From Ichthyophthirius multifiliis (taxonomy: Eukaryota; Ciliophora; Oligohymenophorea; Hymenostomatida), in the NCBI RefSeq assembly GCF_000220395.1, contig NW_004085874.1, positions 9,864 through 46,268 of the forward strand: a stretch of 36,405 nucleotides of DNA, given 5' to 3'. Position numbers and translations under genes: made by a program. The notes under the pieces were generated by a model. It was given only the letters and a program-made list of their open reading frames with translations. It did not search any database and was not told the origin of the DNA. Positions 9,677 to 23,360 of the stretch are shown in pieces. Numbering within the stretch: position 1 is the stretch's first letter; each line of letters opens with the position of its first letter.

Positions 9677-11560
9677 TACTTTTTTAATTAATATTTTTTA
9701 ATTTAAATATTATTTATAATTATTAATAAAACTTCTATTTTACTATTTTTGTTATTTCATTATTTTAATTATACTAATAATTAAGAAAAAAAAATACATA
9801 ATTAAACATATATATTTATATGAAATTATTTATCATTTTTTTATATATTCTACATTATATTAATTGAATATTTTTTAATAAAAAAGAAAAAGTTTAAAAA
9901 TTACTAATAATTAATTTATTTTTATAATATATTTATCTTTATTTTTGTTAAAAAACTAATTTTTATAATTAAAAAATGAAATTTATATTTTTTTTGACAA
10001 ATTTAATATCCCGTTTATTTAATATTTTTTTTTAATTTTGAATTTTTTATAATAAAACAAAAATATTATTTCTTTGTTAATAAATTTTGTTTTATATTAA
10101 ATATTTTTAAATAAATTAAATTATCTTTTTATATTTTTGAAAATAAAATATTATTTAAAGAATAAATTATATATTAGTACAATTTTTTCCCCACTTCTAG
10201 TGTGTAAAATAAATTCTTTTTTTTTAAAAAATTAATAAAGTACATATAATGTTTTTATGAATTGGCTTATTCGACGACAATAAAAAGTATTTTTAATTAT
10301 AAAAGTAAGAAAATTATTAAATATTATGGGCATAAAATTCATTATTTGTAAATATATGTAAAGTTAATTGTTAATTATTAATTTTAGTTTTTTATGTAAA
10401 TAATATAAATATCAAATTATATTAAATTAATTATTAAAATATATCTAAAAAAATACAAATAATTTTAATTGAATATAATATAAAATAAAAGTATAATTGA
10501 CATAATATATATTTATGATTAAACATTTACATATAATCAAGAATTTTTGTAATGATTTATATGAAAAAAAGAACTAAATAAATAATAATATATTATAAAT
10601 TATTATTTCAAAAAATTATAATTTAATAATTTATATTAATTTAATTTTCTATTTAAAATAGTTAAAATATAAAATTATATAATTATAAAACAGTTTTATA
10701 TATAAATTGATTACAAGTTATTTTGATACATATGTATTTTGTTAAAATATTATATAATTTTCTATAATTTTTAATTTTTATAAAACAATTTTTTTTTTTT
10801 TTTATATTAATTTGAAATTTTATTTATTTAACTTTTATTTGTTATTTTATTGAAGTTAATTTCTATTAGCATTAGTATTTTTTATTAAATATGTATTTAA
10901 AATTAAGAATATTTTTTCTATTATATTCTTCAATTTTATTAATTAAAACAGAAATTTATATTTTATATCTATTTTTTATATATATATATTTTTTTTTAAT
11001 ATTATAAAAAAAAAAAATTATAATTTTCAATTAAAGGTAAAAAAATTTTGATTAACCAGATGTAGATTATTATAAATAAAAATACGTTAAATTGAATAAT
11101 ATTTTATAGAAAATTATTTAAGTTAGATTTATATTAGAAAATATATTTTATATTTTTATTATTATTTAAAAAAAAAATGTATGTAATATATTTTTAATAA
11201 TAAAAATATATTTCAGTTTATTTATTTATTTTATTTAATATATTTTTTTTTTTAATATCGTAATAAAAAAATATTTTTGATAATTATTATTCATAACTAT
11301 ATTGAAAATAATAAAGCAAAAATTTCTATACATAAAAAAGAAAAGCTTTATTATTTAATTTTAATATTTTTTTATATTTATTATTTTGATTTTTTCTGAT
11401 TTTAACTTAAATTAATCTTCAATTTTCAGTTATAACATAAAAATAGTACATATATTTATTTAAAAAAAATAAAAAAATCTCATGCATATAAACATTTATT
11501 TTAATTAAATTACAATTTTTTAAAAAAGAAATAATAATAAATAAAGCTTGAATTTAAAAT
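9677..11560. other. A/T-rich spacer before the giant Cys-rich gene
   Basis: No gene seen in 1.9 kb. The only base-composition anomaly is about 10188-10290, where TTCCCCACTTCTAGTGTG and later GAATTGGCTTATTCGACGAC stand out from the surrounding A/T. I cannot fold these into a known RNA class. The 150 bp before 11561 are plain A/T and would hold the promoter of the next gene. Confidence 0.6.
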
Positions 11561-14500
11561 ATGAAATCCTTAATAAAATTTATAATATTAGTCCAATTAT
11601 TAATCCAATTAATAAAAGCCCAAAATCGTATTAGAGTTTTCGATTAATCTTTACAAAATTAAAATTTTTCTTAGGCCGAATTACAATCTTGGACAGTAAT
11701 CTAATTTTTCAAAAGAGATTAAAAAGAATTAGATTCAAATGACTTTAATGAAAAAAATAAATATACATCGACATGTTAAGTAATAGGTTAATCTAAAAAA
11801 CAAGACATATTCGGACTATAATAAAGATTTAATAAAAACACATAAATAACAAGAGTAATCCCATATGATTAAGAAGAAGATAGCCCTAATTCATGTAAAG
11901 TTACATTCGATTTATTTTTATATAATTATGCAAATGATGATATTTTTTATACAGAAGTTGATGGAAAAATAGGTATTTTTTTAAAAAAATAAAAGAATTA
12001 ATAAAATAATATATATATATATATATATAAAAGTGTATTAATTTAAATGTTAAGAAATGTTTTTGTAAATAAAAAATAAACTAAAAAAAAATTAATGCTA
12101 CGATCCTTATTATTTTGAAGATTAAGAAGTTTCTAGTTTTCCAGTTGAAATTTCCTTAAAAGACATCTAAAAAGACTTTACATTAAAAATATACGGAAAA
12201 TTCTAATTTTAGGATACAACTTTTTGGGGAATCCGAAATTTCTAATTCTAATGCGATTTTCCTTAATGTCCCTAAAACTCCTTTCAATAAACCTCTAATA
12301 ACAAATGTATATGTAATAATCCATTATTAAAATCCCAAACAAAGCCTCTCTAATGCAAATGTCCAAACAATACAGAACAAAGCGGCAGCAAATGTACCTG
12401 TTTAGGCTAAAACACCCAGCTTTCTCCTTCTGGAGACTCCTGTATATGCTAACTTGGCTACGTTTAAATTAACAACGCAAATTCTGCCAGCTTAATATGT
12501 AGAATTAAATGCGATGATTCCTGTTAAACCTGCCAAAGTAACAATAATAACACTTGCATATAATGTCGAAATAACTTAATCCTAACCACAGACAAAAAAT
12601 CCTGCATATGTCCAAATAATACCCAATTATCCGCTGATAATAATAAATCTTGTATATGCCCTGGTTAAAACACTGTACTATCAGCGAACAAACAAACCTG
12701 TATTTGTCAAAAAGACTTCATAGTCCAACAAAATAACCCAATCTTAATCTGCTAACCAATCCCCACATGCGATCCTACTTGCTTATAATGCAAAGAAAAC
12801 ACAAACATCTGTCTAAAATGTCGCGAGAAATTAATTTTAAATATATCCCAAAAAACCTGCGAATGTCCGGGTGATCTCTAATTTTTTCCAGGATTTTTTT
12901 TATGCGTATGTACTGGAAATAACACTACTGTAAATCCTGAAGGTAATAAATGTATATGTTTGAATGATTAATATATGATTTCGGCAACCTAGCCCAGACT
13001 AGAGTGCGTTCTCAAGCCTCCCTGTGACCATACTTGTATCAAATGTTATGAAAATACGGACTAATGTTAAATTTGTGTTGGTAATTTATAATTAGCGTCC
13101 AGTAAGAATTATTGTACTTGCAAATCTCCAATGATATTAAGTCAAGATGAAAAATCATGTGAATGTACTGGAAATACAGAGATTTTGTAAGATAAAATTT
13201 CCTGTGGATGTTTAGGTACTAATACTTAATTAAATTCTAGGAAAACAGTCTGTGTATGTAAAACAGGATTCATTTAATTAACTAATGATAACCCAGAAAA
13301 TATTCGACTAAACTGTGGGATTAATTGCGAAAATAATCTTATACTTAATTTAAATAATGACAAATGTATTTGCCCAAATAACCTTATATTAACTCCAAAT
13401 GGGAAATCTTGTATATGTCCAAAAGGTGAATTTATTCCTTTATATAATAAAGGTGTACTTTATAAATGCAATGAATGCTCTCCTGGGTTTTATGTGAATA
13501 AAATTTAAACTTTGTGTATTTAATGTGGACCTGGAAAAGTACTTTTAGATAGAACTTTTTGCGTTTGTCCTGGAAATACTGATTTGCTTGATGATTTTGA
13601 CACTTGTGGCTGTTTAGGAGAAGGTACTTAGCTTTCTTTAGATGGTTAAAATTGTATTTGTAATTAAGGTTTATTGCTTGTCTTTGATCTAAAAAGTACA
13701 GACAGATTGAAATGCGTGCCTTGCCATAAAAGTTGTCTTTAATGCAATTCAAATAATAATAAATGCGTTTAGTGTAGAGGCGGATTGGTATTAAATTCTG
13801 ACGATTAAATCTCGTGTGTTTGTCCAATTTCTTTTTAAGTATATTAAAATGGAAAATGTGTATGTTAAAAAGGCTATTAATTTTCTAATTTATCTTAAAA
13901 ATGTTTAATTTGTAGCGCAAATTTAATTTTGGATGAAAACTAAGATAATTGTGTATGTCCAAAAGGTATGATCTATTCTAATTTTGGCCAAAAATGTATT
14001 CGATGTTAAAATAATTTAATTCCTGCAAAAGATAAGGAAATATGTGTATGTCCGGAAGGCTTAAATTTTTAGGAAGGAAAAGACGATAACTGTATATGCC
14101 CAAAAGGGGAATATATTCACTAATATAATTCACAAGGCTTACTTTTTGCTTGCAGTTAATGTTAATTAAATTGGGTGACAAATGAAAATAAGGATAAATG
14201 TATAGGCTGTAATGGACAGTTAGTACTAACTTAAGATAGAAAAAACTGTACTTGTGTTGGAAATTTAGATATTATGCCTGATAAGGTTTCCTGTGGATGC
14301 TTAGGTGTAGGATCATAATTGAATTCCAAAAATAATTAATGTGAATGTAAAGAAGGTTTAGTGCAAATCTAAAAAAATTAATCTAATAGCTATAAACTAA
14401 ATTGCAGATAATAGCCAGTTTGTCATAAAAGTTGTATTTAATGTATAAAGGATGATGATGAATGTGTGTAATGTCCAGAAGGAATGATTTATAGCAGTGA

Positions 14501-17500
14501 TAAATTACAATGCATCTGTTAAGGAAATACTATAAGGTTAAATAGTTTTAGAGAATGTGGATGTCCGGGAAGTAATACAGTGCTTTCGAAAGATAAAAAG
14601 TCATGTGTTTGTTAAAGTAGATATATTGTTGATGATAATAATAGTTTAGAAAGTTTAGAAAGTAATGTTTTAAACTGTAGACCAATTCCCGTTTGTAATA
14701 GTAGTTGTTTGTAATGTAAATAAAATGATGATGAATGTATATTATGCCCTAATAATTTAATATTAAGCGATAATAAAAAATAATGTATTTGTCCAAATAA
14801 CACTGAACTTTCTGAGGATATGGATAATTAGTAATGTGTATGTTTAGGTAATGGTACAGAATTAAATAAAGAAAAAAATTAATGTATATGTAAACAAGGA
14901 TTAGTTATAAATTATAGATTATCTACCTAAACGAGACTTATATGTAGACGACTCCCTATATGTCATGCTAGTTGTTTATAATGCTAAAAAAACGACGAAG
15001 AATGTATAAAATGTCCTGAAGGAATGTATTTGAATGAATAAAAAACTTAATGCTTATGTCCTAACAATACTGAGTATTCATTTGATTAAAAAAGTTGTGT
15101 ATGTACAGGAGAATATGCTATTTTATCAGTTTAAGATCAATAATGTAAATGTTAAGAAGGATACATCATTTCATAAGATTAACCTAAGCTAATATGCAAA
15201 CTTAGACCTGTATGCCATTCTAGTTGTTTATAATGCATTACTGATAGTGATGAGTGTATATAATGCCCTAATAATTTAATATTTAGTGATGACAAAAAAT
15301 AATGTAATTGTCTAATAACACAGAATACTCTGCGGATTATAAGTAATGTGTATGTTTAGGCTAAGGCACTATATTAAACTCTAAATAAAATTAATGCATT
15401 TGCTAATAAGGATGGATTCCTTCTCGTCGTCAAATAAATAGAAATAGATTAGAATGTAGAGAAGTAAAGTAATGTGATAAAGATTGTTTATAATGTTTAC
15501 CTAATTCTGATATATGTATATAATGTCCTGAAGGAAAGTCTGTTAATGATGAAAATACATAATGTATATGTCCAGGTAATACTTAAATTTTACTAAATAA
15601 TACTTGCGGTTGTCCTGGAAAATATACTTAACTTTCTAAAGATAGAAAATATTGCGAATGTATTTAATTCTTTATAGTTTTACAAACAAATCCTTTTATT
15701 TGTTAAGAAGACCTTAGCATATAAAACTGTAGCCTAGTAGCGAATTCTAAAAAATAAGATGATATATGTATATGTGATCCTCTTTAAGATTTAATTCCCT
15801 TATACGTCGGAAAAACTTTAATAAGTTGTGATTAATGTCCTGATAATCTAATTATAAATCAAGAAAAAACAAAATGCATATGTCCAAACAACAGTGAACT
15901 TCTCGAAGATGGATAAACTTGTGGTTGTACTGGCTTTAACACTATATATTCACCTTAATCAAACTCCTGTAAATGTAAAGAAAACTATATTGCACAAAGC
16001 ATTAAACCTATTTTAAATTGTAAACCACGCCCAGAATGTCATTCTAGTTGTTTATAATGCTAAACTGATAGTGACGAGTGTATACAATGCCATGAAAATT
16101 TAATTTTATCTCAAGATAAAAAATCATGTATTTGTCAAAATAATACAGAATTGGCTTAAGACAATTATTAGTGTATTTGCCTTGGTGCTGGAACTGAGTT
16201 AAATGAGAATTAAGACGAATGTGTATGTAAACAAGGATTAGTTATAAATTATAGATTATCTACCTAAACGAGACTTATATGTAGACGACTCCCTATATGT
16301 CATGCTAGTTGTTTATAATGCTAAAAAAACGACGAAGAATGTATAAAATGTCCTGAAGGAATGTATTTGAATGAATAAAAAACTTAATGCTTATGTCCTA
16401 ACAATACTGAGTATTCATTTGATTAAAAAAGTTGTGTATGTACAGGAGAATATGCTATTTTATCAGTTTAAGATCAATAATGTAAATGTTAAGAAGGATA
16501 TATCATATCATAAGATTTACCTAAGTTAATATGTAAGCTTAGACCTAAATGCGATCCTGGATGTATTTAATGTTATAAAGATAGTGATGAATGTAAATAA
16601 TGTCAAGGAAACTTAATATTAAGTATTAATAAAGTATAGTGTATATGTCCTAATAATACTGAGTATGCATAAGATAAATATAATTGCACATGTTTGGGAA
16701 ACGGAACTTTATTGAATGAATCTCAAGACTATTGTGTATGTAAACAAGGATTAGTTATAAATTATAGATTATCTACCTAAACTAGACTTATATGTAGACC
16801 ATTTCCTATATGTCATGCTAGTTGTTTATAATGCTAAAAAAATGACGAAGAATGTATCAAATGTCCTGAAGGAATGCATTTGAATGAATAAAAAACTTAA
16901 TGTTTATGTCCTAATAATTTAGAAAGAATTTAAGATAACATTTCATGCGGTTGTACAGGATAATATGTTTAATTTAATTAAGATAAATAAATTTGTTTAT
17001 GTATAGATGGATATATTCCTATTTCTATATCTCCAAATCTAAATTGTAAACCACGCCCAGAATGTCATTCTAGTTGTTTATAATGCTAAACTGATAGTGA
17101 CGAGTGTATACAATGCCATGAAAATTTAATTTTATCTCAAGATAAAAAATCATGTATTTGTCAAAATAATACAGAATTGGCTTAAGACAATTATTAGTGT
17201 ATTTGCCTTGGTGCTGGAACTGAGTTAAATGAGAATTAAGACGAATGTGTATGTAAACAAGGATTAGTTATAAATTATAGATTATCTACCTAAACGAGAC
17301 TTATATGTAGACGACTCCCTATATGTCATGCTAGTTGTTTATAATGCTAAAAAAACGACGAAGAATGTATAAAATGTCCTGAAGGAATGTATTTGAATGA
17401 ATAAAAAACTTAATGCTTATGTCCTAACAATACTGAGTATTCATTTGATTAAAAAAGTTGTGTATGTACAGGAGAATATGCTATTTTATCAGTTTAAGAT

Positions 17501-19819
17501 CAATAATGTAAATGTTAAGAAGGATACATCATTTCATAAGATTAACCTAAGCTAATATGCAAACTTAGACCTGTATGCCATTCTAGTTGTTTATAATGCA
17601 TTACTGATAGTGATGAGTGTATATAATGCCCTAATAATTTAATATTTAGTGATGACAAAAAATAATGTAATTGTCCTAATAACACAGAATACTCTGCGGA
17701 TTATAAGTAATGTGTATGTTTAGGCTAAGGCACTATATTAAACTCTAAATAAAATTAATGCATTTGCTAATAAGGATGGATTCCTTCTCGTCGTCAAATA
17801 AATAGAAATAGATTAGAATGTAGAGAAGTAAAGTAATGTGATAAAGATTGTTTATAATGTTTACCTAATTCTGATATATGTATATAATGTCCTGAAGGAA
17901 AGTCTGTTAATGATGAAAATACATAATGTATATGTCCAGGTAATACTTAAATTTTACTAAATAATACTTGCGGTTGTCCTGGAAAATATACTTAACTTTC
18001 TAAAGATAGAAAATATTGCGAATGTATTTAATTCTTTATAGTTTTACAAACAAATCCTTTTATTTGTTAAGAAGACCTTAGCATATAAAACTGTAGCCTA
18101 GTAGCGAATTCTAAAAAATAAGATGATATATGTATATGTGATCCTCTTTAAGATTTAATTCCCTTATACGTCGGAAAAACTTTAATAAGTTGTGATTAAT
18201 GTCCTGATAATCTAATTATAAATCAAGAAAAAACAAAATGCATATGTCCAAACAACAGTGAACTTCTCGAAGATGGATAAACTTGTGGTTGTACTGGCTT
18301 TAACACTATATATTCACCTTAATCAAACTCCTGTGATTGTAAACCAGGTCATATAATCTCTACCACAATTCCAAACCTTAACTGTCTCCCTAAACCATAA
18401 TGTCACAATAGTTGTTTACAATGTAAAACTGACACCGACGAATGCATCAAATGTCCTTCTTAATTTTAACTTTCATCAGACAAAAAATATTGCATTCCAT
18501 CTTAATGTGACCCTATTTGTCAAAAATGCGACCCTGAAACTTTATTATGTATAGATTGCCCACCTGCTTATTCTCTTTCAGCAGACAAAAAATCCTGTAA
18601 ACCTTCCCATTGCCATCCTAGTTGTCATTGTGAAATTTCAGACGGCGAATGTGGTACATGTAGTAAATGCACTAGATGTAGATAATCTGAAATTTCTATT
18701 ATGGTAAACTAAGATTTCTGTATCTGTAAATCTCCCGAATATAAACGTAAAATAGACTCCACATGGGAATGTGAAAAATAAGATGTAGTTTTTGAAGTTC
18801 CCAAATGTGTCTGGTAATTATTTGATTAAATAATAAATATGGTCATAAAATCTAATTGTAGTATATAAACAGATACTACTAATAATAATAATGTTTAATA
18901 TATATAAACTATCGTCACTTTTGATTGGAGTAGGACAAAATAGGCTATTTTAGATGAAGAATGTAAATCTCTTTTATAATCTAAAGTTTTATTTTCGAAA
19001 GATTAAAATTCTTACACTTCTTTAAATAATTAATATATAGAAACAAAATCCTATACAGAAATACATATAAAAATTCCTCTTATAGATATATATAATATTG
19101 CCTCATTTACCAAAATTGAACAACGAACAATATACTAAACTATATTTTTAGCACTTGAGCTTTCCTATTCTTCTGAACCAATAAGACAACATAGATTTTA
19201 ATTGAGAGTTTTTACTAATAGAGATTAAGTTTAAGTATTCTAATTTAATACTTCAAAATAAATAACTGATGGATGTGATAAAGGATAATAATGTATTATT
19301 GTAGCCGATTTAGATACTAAAGGATTTATTTGTAAAGACTCCTAGTGTAGTTAATAATTGGAAAATACTAATAATTAAATTCCTGTTTTTTAAGTCGGAG
19401 ATCATTTATATATTAGAATTTAATTTGTGGATAATACTTATACAAAGTTTTTATCAGTCAAAAGCTGTGTTTTTGCTGATGATAAGGGTATTTATAATTA
19501 TATAAAGAATTAACATTATTGGGTTTTAAGATAAAATTTAGGCTCTGTGGATATTGATGTTTTATTGTTTTAACCACAAATAAATGCTATGATCGAAATT
19601 AGATTAAAGATTTCAGATAAAGAAGATGAAAATAGGCTTAGAAATTTAGGATCTTAAGTTTAAAATGATGATAATTTAGTGAAATAAAATTTCAAAATTT
19701 AAGTTTTTTCGTAAAATGATGCTTAAAATGTTGAAAATGAAAAAATTTCCAAAAATAATTTCTCAAGTGTTAGATATACTATATCGATTTTAGTTTTAAC
19801 ATTGCTTTTACTGATTTGA
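11561..19819 (+). CDS. giant secreted cysteine-rich surface protein, probable GPI-anchored type
   Basis: About 2,725 aa in two exons (11561-11972 and 12055-19819; 82-nt intron). It opens with a signal peptide (MKSLIKFIILVQLLIQLIKA). Residues ~22-200 are a beta-rich ectodomain with few Cys and motifs SWTVIQFF and TTFWGIRNFQF. From ~12230 to ~18780 come dense cysteine modules of the form CHxSCLQCxxxxDECIxCPEG..., then CxCPNNTE..., CxCxG...., CxCxxG.., about 95 aa per super-unit, resembling the Cys-rich regions of growth-factor-receptor/furin-like ciliate proteins. The last ~340 aa have few Cys and end SSVRYTISILVLTLLLLI right before the stop, with no cytoplasmic residues, as GPI signals do. Size and plan recall ciliate surface (immobilisation) antigens, but homology is not shown. 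One C is missing near 15312 relative to the duplicate at 17674, shifting the frame; otherwise the frame is open throughout. Confidence 0.85.
14887..15970 (+). repeat. internal repeat R1, copy A (Cys-rich gene)
   Basis: About 1,084 bp that recurs at 17250-18334. By eye the copies are identical except for one C absent from this copy near 15312 (TTGTCTAATAAC versus TTGTCCTAATAAC). It encodes about 360 aa, nearly four cysteine super-units, with modules CHASCLQC, CHSSCLQC and CDKDCLQC. Confidence 0.93.
16014..16501 (+). repeat. internal repeat R2, copy A (Cys-rich gene)
   Basis: About 490 bp repeated at 17040-17527, a constant offset of 1,026 bp. Its second half (16224-16501) is also a partial third copy of the first ~280 bp of R1. 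After 16501 the copies diverge (ATATCATATCATAAG against ACATCATTTCATAAG). A more diverged relative lies near 16733-16900. Confidence 0.92.
17040..17527 (+). repeat. internal repeat R2, copy B
   Basis: Near-identical partner of 16014-16501. It overlaps the start of R1 copy B (17250), so 17040-18334 reads as R2 joined seamlessly to R1 through their shared ~280-bp segment. Confidence 0.92.
17250..18334 (+). repeat. internal repeat R1, copy B
   Basis: Near-identical partner of 14887-15970. It has the extra C that keeps the reading frame, so it serves as the reference for the frame break in copy A. After 18334 the copies differ abruptly (CTGTGATTGTAAACC against CTGTAAATGTAAAG). Confidence 0.93.
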
Positions 19820-20091
19820 TTATAATTATTAAAAAAAAATTATTAAAATTTTATATTTTTATATTCTTATAATTAATAAAAGAGTATATTATTTTTATCA
19901 TTAAATATATAATTATTTTTAAATAATATTAAAATTTTTAAGATTTTATAATTATATTTAAAATAAAAATAAAGACTATTTTTTATAAAATTATAAAAAA
20001 TAATAATAATTAAATATGTATACAATTATAAAAGAAAACAATATTAATATATATATAATTAAATTTAACCTCTAAAAGAACAAATAAAAAA

Positions 20092-22530
20092 TCATAATAT
20101 ATTCTTCTCCGAACACTAAAAAGATTAATATATTAAAATAGATTAAGCTTTATCCCCTTCTTCAGCCGTATTTGATAATTTTTATTAAATTTATTTATTA
20201 TGTTACCTGCTTCCACCTGAATTAATAGTATTATTATATTTTTAATAAAGTTCCTACTTCGAAAAATAAGAAGTAACTGGATTTTATATCGCATAAGTAG
20301 TAATGAAAAATGGATAAGCCTAATCATAATTCATTTATTCATCTTCTTATTTAAACTCGAAAAAATTCTTCACTAAAATTTATGAAGGAAAAACCCAATA
20401 TAAAATACTAATAAAGATTCCCAAAACCTAAAAAACAGAAATTTCCCCATTTAACTAATAATAAAAAATAGTATTCGAAATCGCAAATATAGGTATAATA
20501 AACTCCAAAAAATTCGTCATTTCAAGCGAAAGAACAAGACTTAAAGACTACTCTACACTCCTATTATTTAACAAATTATATTTCTACACCCAATAATACA
20601 TAATGAACCCAATTAATACAAAAGTCAATCCCATAGGTAATATAGACGAATAAAAAACACTAATATACATCGTATTTATTATTTCTGCGTAACAAATTTC
20701 TATCTCGTGCACTGGAAGTTCATATAATTAATTCGCCTCGTTTTAATAAAGAAGGCATTTTTTTCCTTTTTTTTATTCCCAATATCTGATAAAAACCTTA
20801 TATAAATACATAGGATTTACGAAATCGAAAAAACATGAATTCAATTAATCTAATGCAAAATAGAAAATCATTATATAAATAAGCCCATTTTTCCCATATA
20901 CATTGTTCCCGTATACCATATTAATAAAAGTAACGACTAAGCCATTACTTATAAATAAAGAAATAGACAACTTTTATGCTATATCCAATTTATAAGATGT
21001 ATAAGTATTATGTTTTTGATAATTTACAATAAATTCGAATATATTTCGTATAATAATACTATTTGTAATAATCATAATTATCGAAAGCTTTATATTTGAT
21101 AACTGCTCCTTTAAAAATTATAACAATTAAAAAGTAGAATCTTGGATTTCTTTTTGATTTTCTAAGGGATCTTCTTATCCTATTTGGTTCATGAAATATA
21201 TAAAAACAGTATATATTATTAAAACTATACAAGTTAAAAAAAAAGCATGCATTTTTTTAGTTTTCTTCTTATTTTCTTATATTTATAAATTTTCCCATAT
21301 AATATCAAGTGGTTCCGGAGCCTATATTACATATATTTGATTTCCCTTAAATTCAAACGATTTTCCTAGACTATCTTTGTGTTTAAAATTTAAAATATGG
21401 TCCTTTATTTCTCCCAAAATGGATTTTTATTCTTCTTTTAAAACTACTTATTTATAATCTTCTTTGTGGAACGAAACATACGCAATTCCGCTAAAATTTT
21501 CTTGATTTCTGATTATTTTATATTCTTGATTATATAAATATTTTAATTATTCTTCTATTGAATCTCCTAATTATTCATTTTTTAAAATTTTTTGTTTTCT
21601 TTATTCAATAGCCTAACTGATTTATTATTTTCTGCTCTTCCCATCTAAAATACTATAAACTAAATTAATTTCTTCTACAATGTTTTCTTCGGAACATATA
21701 TTTTCTTTTTAAATTATATATTACTCAAAAAATTCCTTTATTTATTACTAAGTAGTTTATTTTGGTAAACCAGTAACTTAAATTGTAAAATCAGAAGGGG
21801 TTAATTCTTAATTATCATATTAAATGTCTTTTTCTATTTAAAGTTTTCGAAAATATAAAAATTAAATAATTAAAACAAAAATAGTTAAAAAATTAAAAAA
21901 ATCCTGCCAAAATAATTATTCTTTATTATTTTTTTTATTAATTAATGTAAAAATAGATATAAAATCACTCTAACAAATAACATGTTTTAAATTTTATTAA
22001 ATTTATATTTTATTTTTTCCAATAGAAGAAAAACATCCGTTTCCTTTATAATTTGTTATTAAATTGTATATACCTGTAATACTTAAAATTAAATATATTA
22101 TAATTATACATTAAATTAAAAATTAAAAAAATAAAGGATATCCAGATCCCAAAAATGATAATTTGTCATAACTTTAACATGTACTTAAATATTCCTTTTC
22201 TAATTAATAATCACAACATGGGCATATGTTATATTATTCAGATTAATTTTATTATGGACGTTTATCGATTCCTATCTTTTTTGCTTTTGCATGTCTTTTT
22301 GCTGCATTCCAATCAGGTGGTATTTGATAAGGATCGTATTGTTTTTCTATATGTATTCTAAATATTGTTTCATTTTTTTAATTTATGAATACTGACTTAT
22401 TGTATATTCCATTTATTTCTTCTACTATTGGAACATTTATTTATGCTTTTGATGTTTCTTATAATTATTGATTTTTTTAATCTTATTATAAATATTTATT
22501 TGATAAAGAAATTTATTTTTCTGAACTCAT
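20092..22530 (-). CDS. OSCA/TMEM63 (CSC1-like) family cation channel
   Basis: Predicted multi-pass membrane protein of 812 aa, one exon, with no frame problem. OSCA/TMEM63 proteins are mechanically or osmotically gated cation channels. The cytoplasmic N-terminus ends in a CPCC cluster (~103-106) and SFLGSGYPLFFQF just before a first membrane segment (~131-153). A second segment follows at ~206-228. The large intracellular domain starts TPSDFTIQVTGLP (~244), has GIAYVSFHKEDYK (~349) and ends with the family hallmark QAPEPLDIIWENL (~403-415). A run of further membrane helices follows, including KLSISLFISNGLVV, NEANQLYELP, YSSILPMGLTFVLIGFIMYY and VQKYNLLN, all typical of the 7TM channel region. 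The C-terminal ~80 aa are polar and Gln-rich. It converges on the giant Cys-rich gene with 272 bp between stops. Ion selectivity and stimulus cannot be read from sequence. Confidence 0.93.
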
Positions 22531-23329
22531 TTTTATTTTATTTTAATTATTTGATTTTTTGTTTGATATTGTTTATTATCTAAATTCAACTTTTTGTTTT
22601 AATTATTTAACGATTAAAATTATGTATTTATATAATAATTAATAATAATAATATTAATATATTAAATTGATTATATTATTTACAAAAATATTTAAAAAAA
22701 ATTAATCAATAAAATTTTAAAATAACAAAAAGCCTATAATCATGATATAATATTAAAAGTTAATATTTTAATTGATATTTAAATGTTTATAATAATTTGA
22801 TTATAAAAATTTATAAAAAAAGAAAAGTTACATAAATATAAATGATTAAAATATTAAGAATACATATATTAAAAATATTTTTATAAAATAATTTAATTTT
22901 GAATTTTTATCCTATTTTAAATAAAATATTAGTATGCTAAATAATATTTATTTAAAAAAACAATAATTATATATTTATATAAGTAATTAAATAATTAAAA
23001 TATTAAATTATAAATTATAAATTATTTTAAATCAATTTTTAATTTATATTATTTAAAAAAAATATTATATTATCGAAAGTTATAAAAAAATTCATATATT
23101 TATATTTATAAAAAAAAAAATTAATATATTATATAAAGTTTTTAAATATTTTATATAATATTATAAAGTATAAACATATAAACTATTTTAAATAATTTAA
23201 ATTATTTATTATAATAAAAAAATATTTTTATATTAACAAAAAAAAAATTAATAAATTATATACATGATTTATTTATAAAAAAATAAAATAAATTTTAAAA
23301 TTAAATTTTTTTAAAATTATAAATAAAAA

Positions 23330-23360
<31 letters not shown>

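Noticed and set aside
13432-14803. Minus-strand open frames opposite the Cys-rich gene
   Set aside because: They are antisense shadows of the cysteine repeats; the plus strand gives coherent Cys modules over 7 kb.
20260-20720. A plus-strand protein with a peptide such as KKFFTKIYEGKTQYKI
   Set aside because: It looked plausible at first, but the minus strand encodes the continuous TMEM63 product here; the plus frame is its complement.
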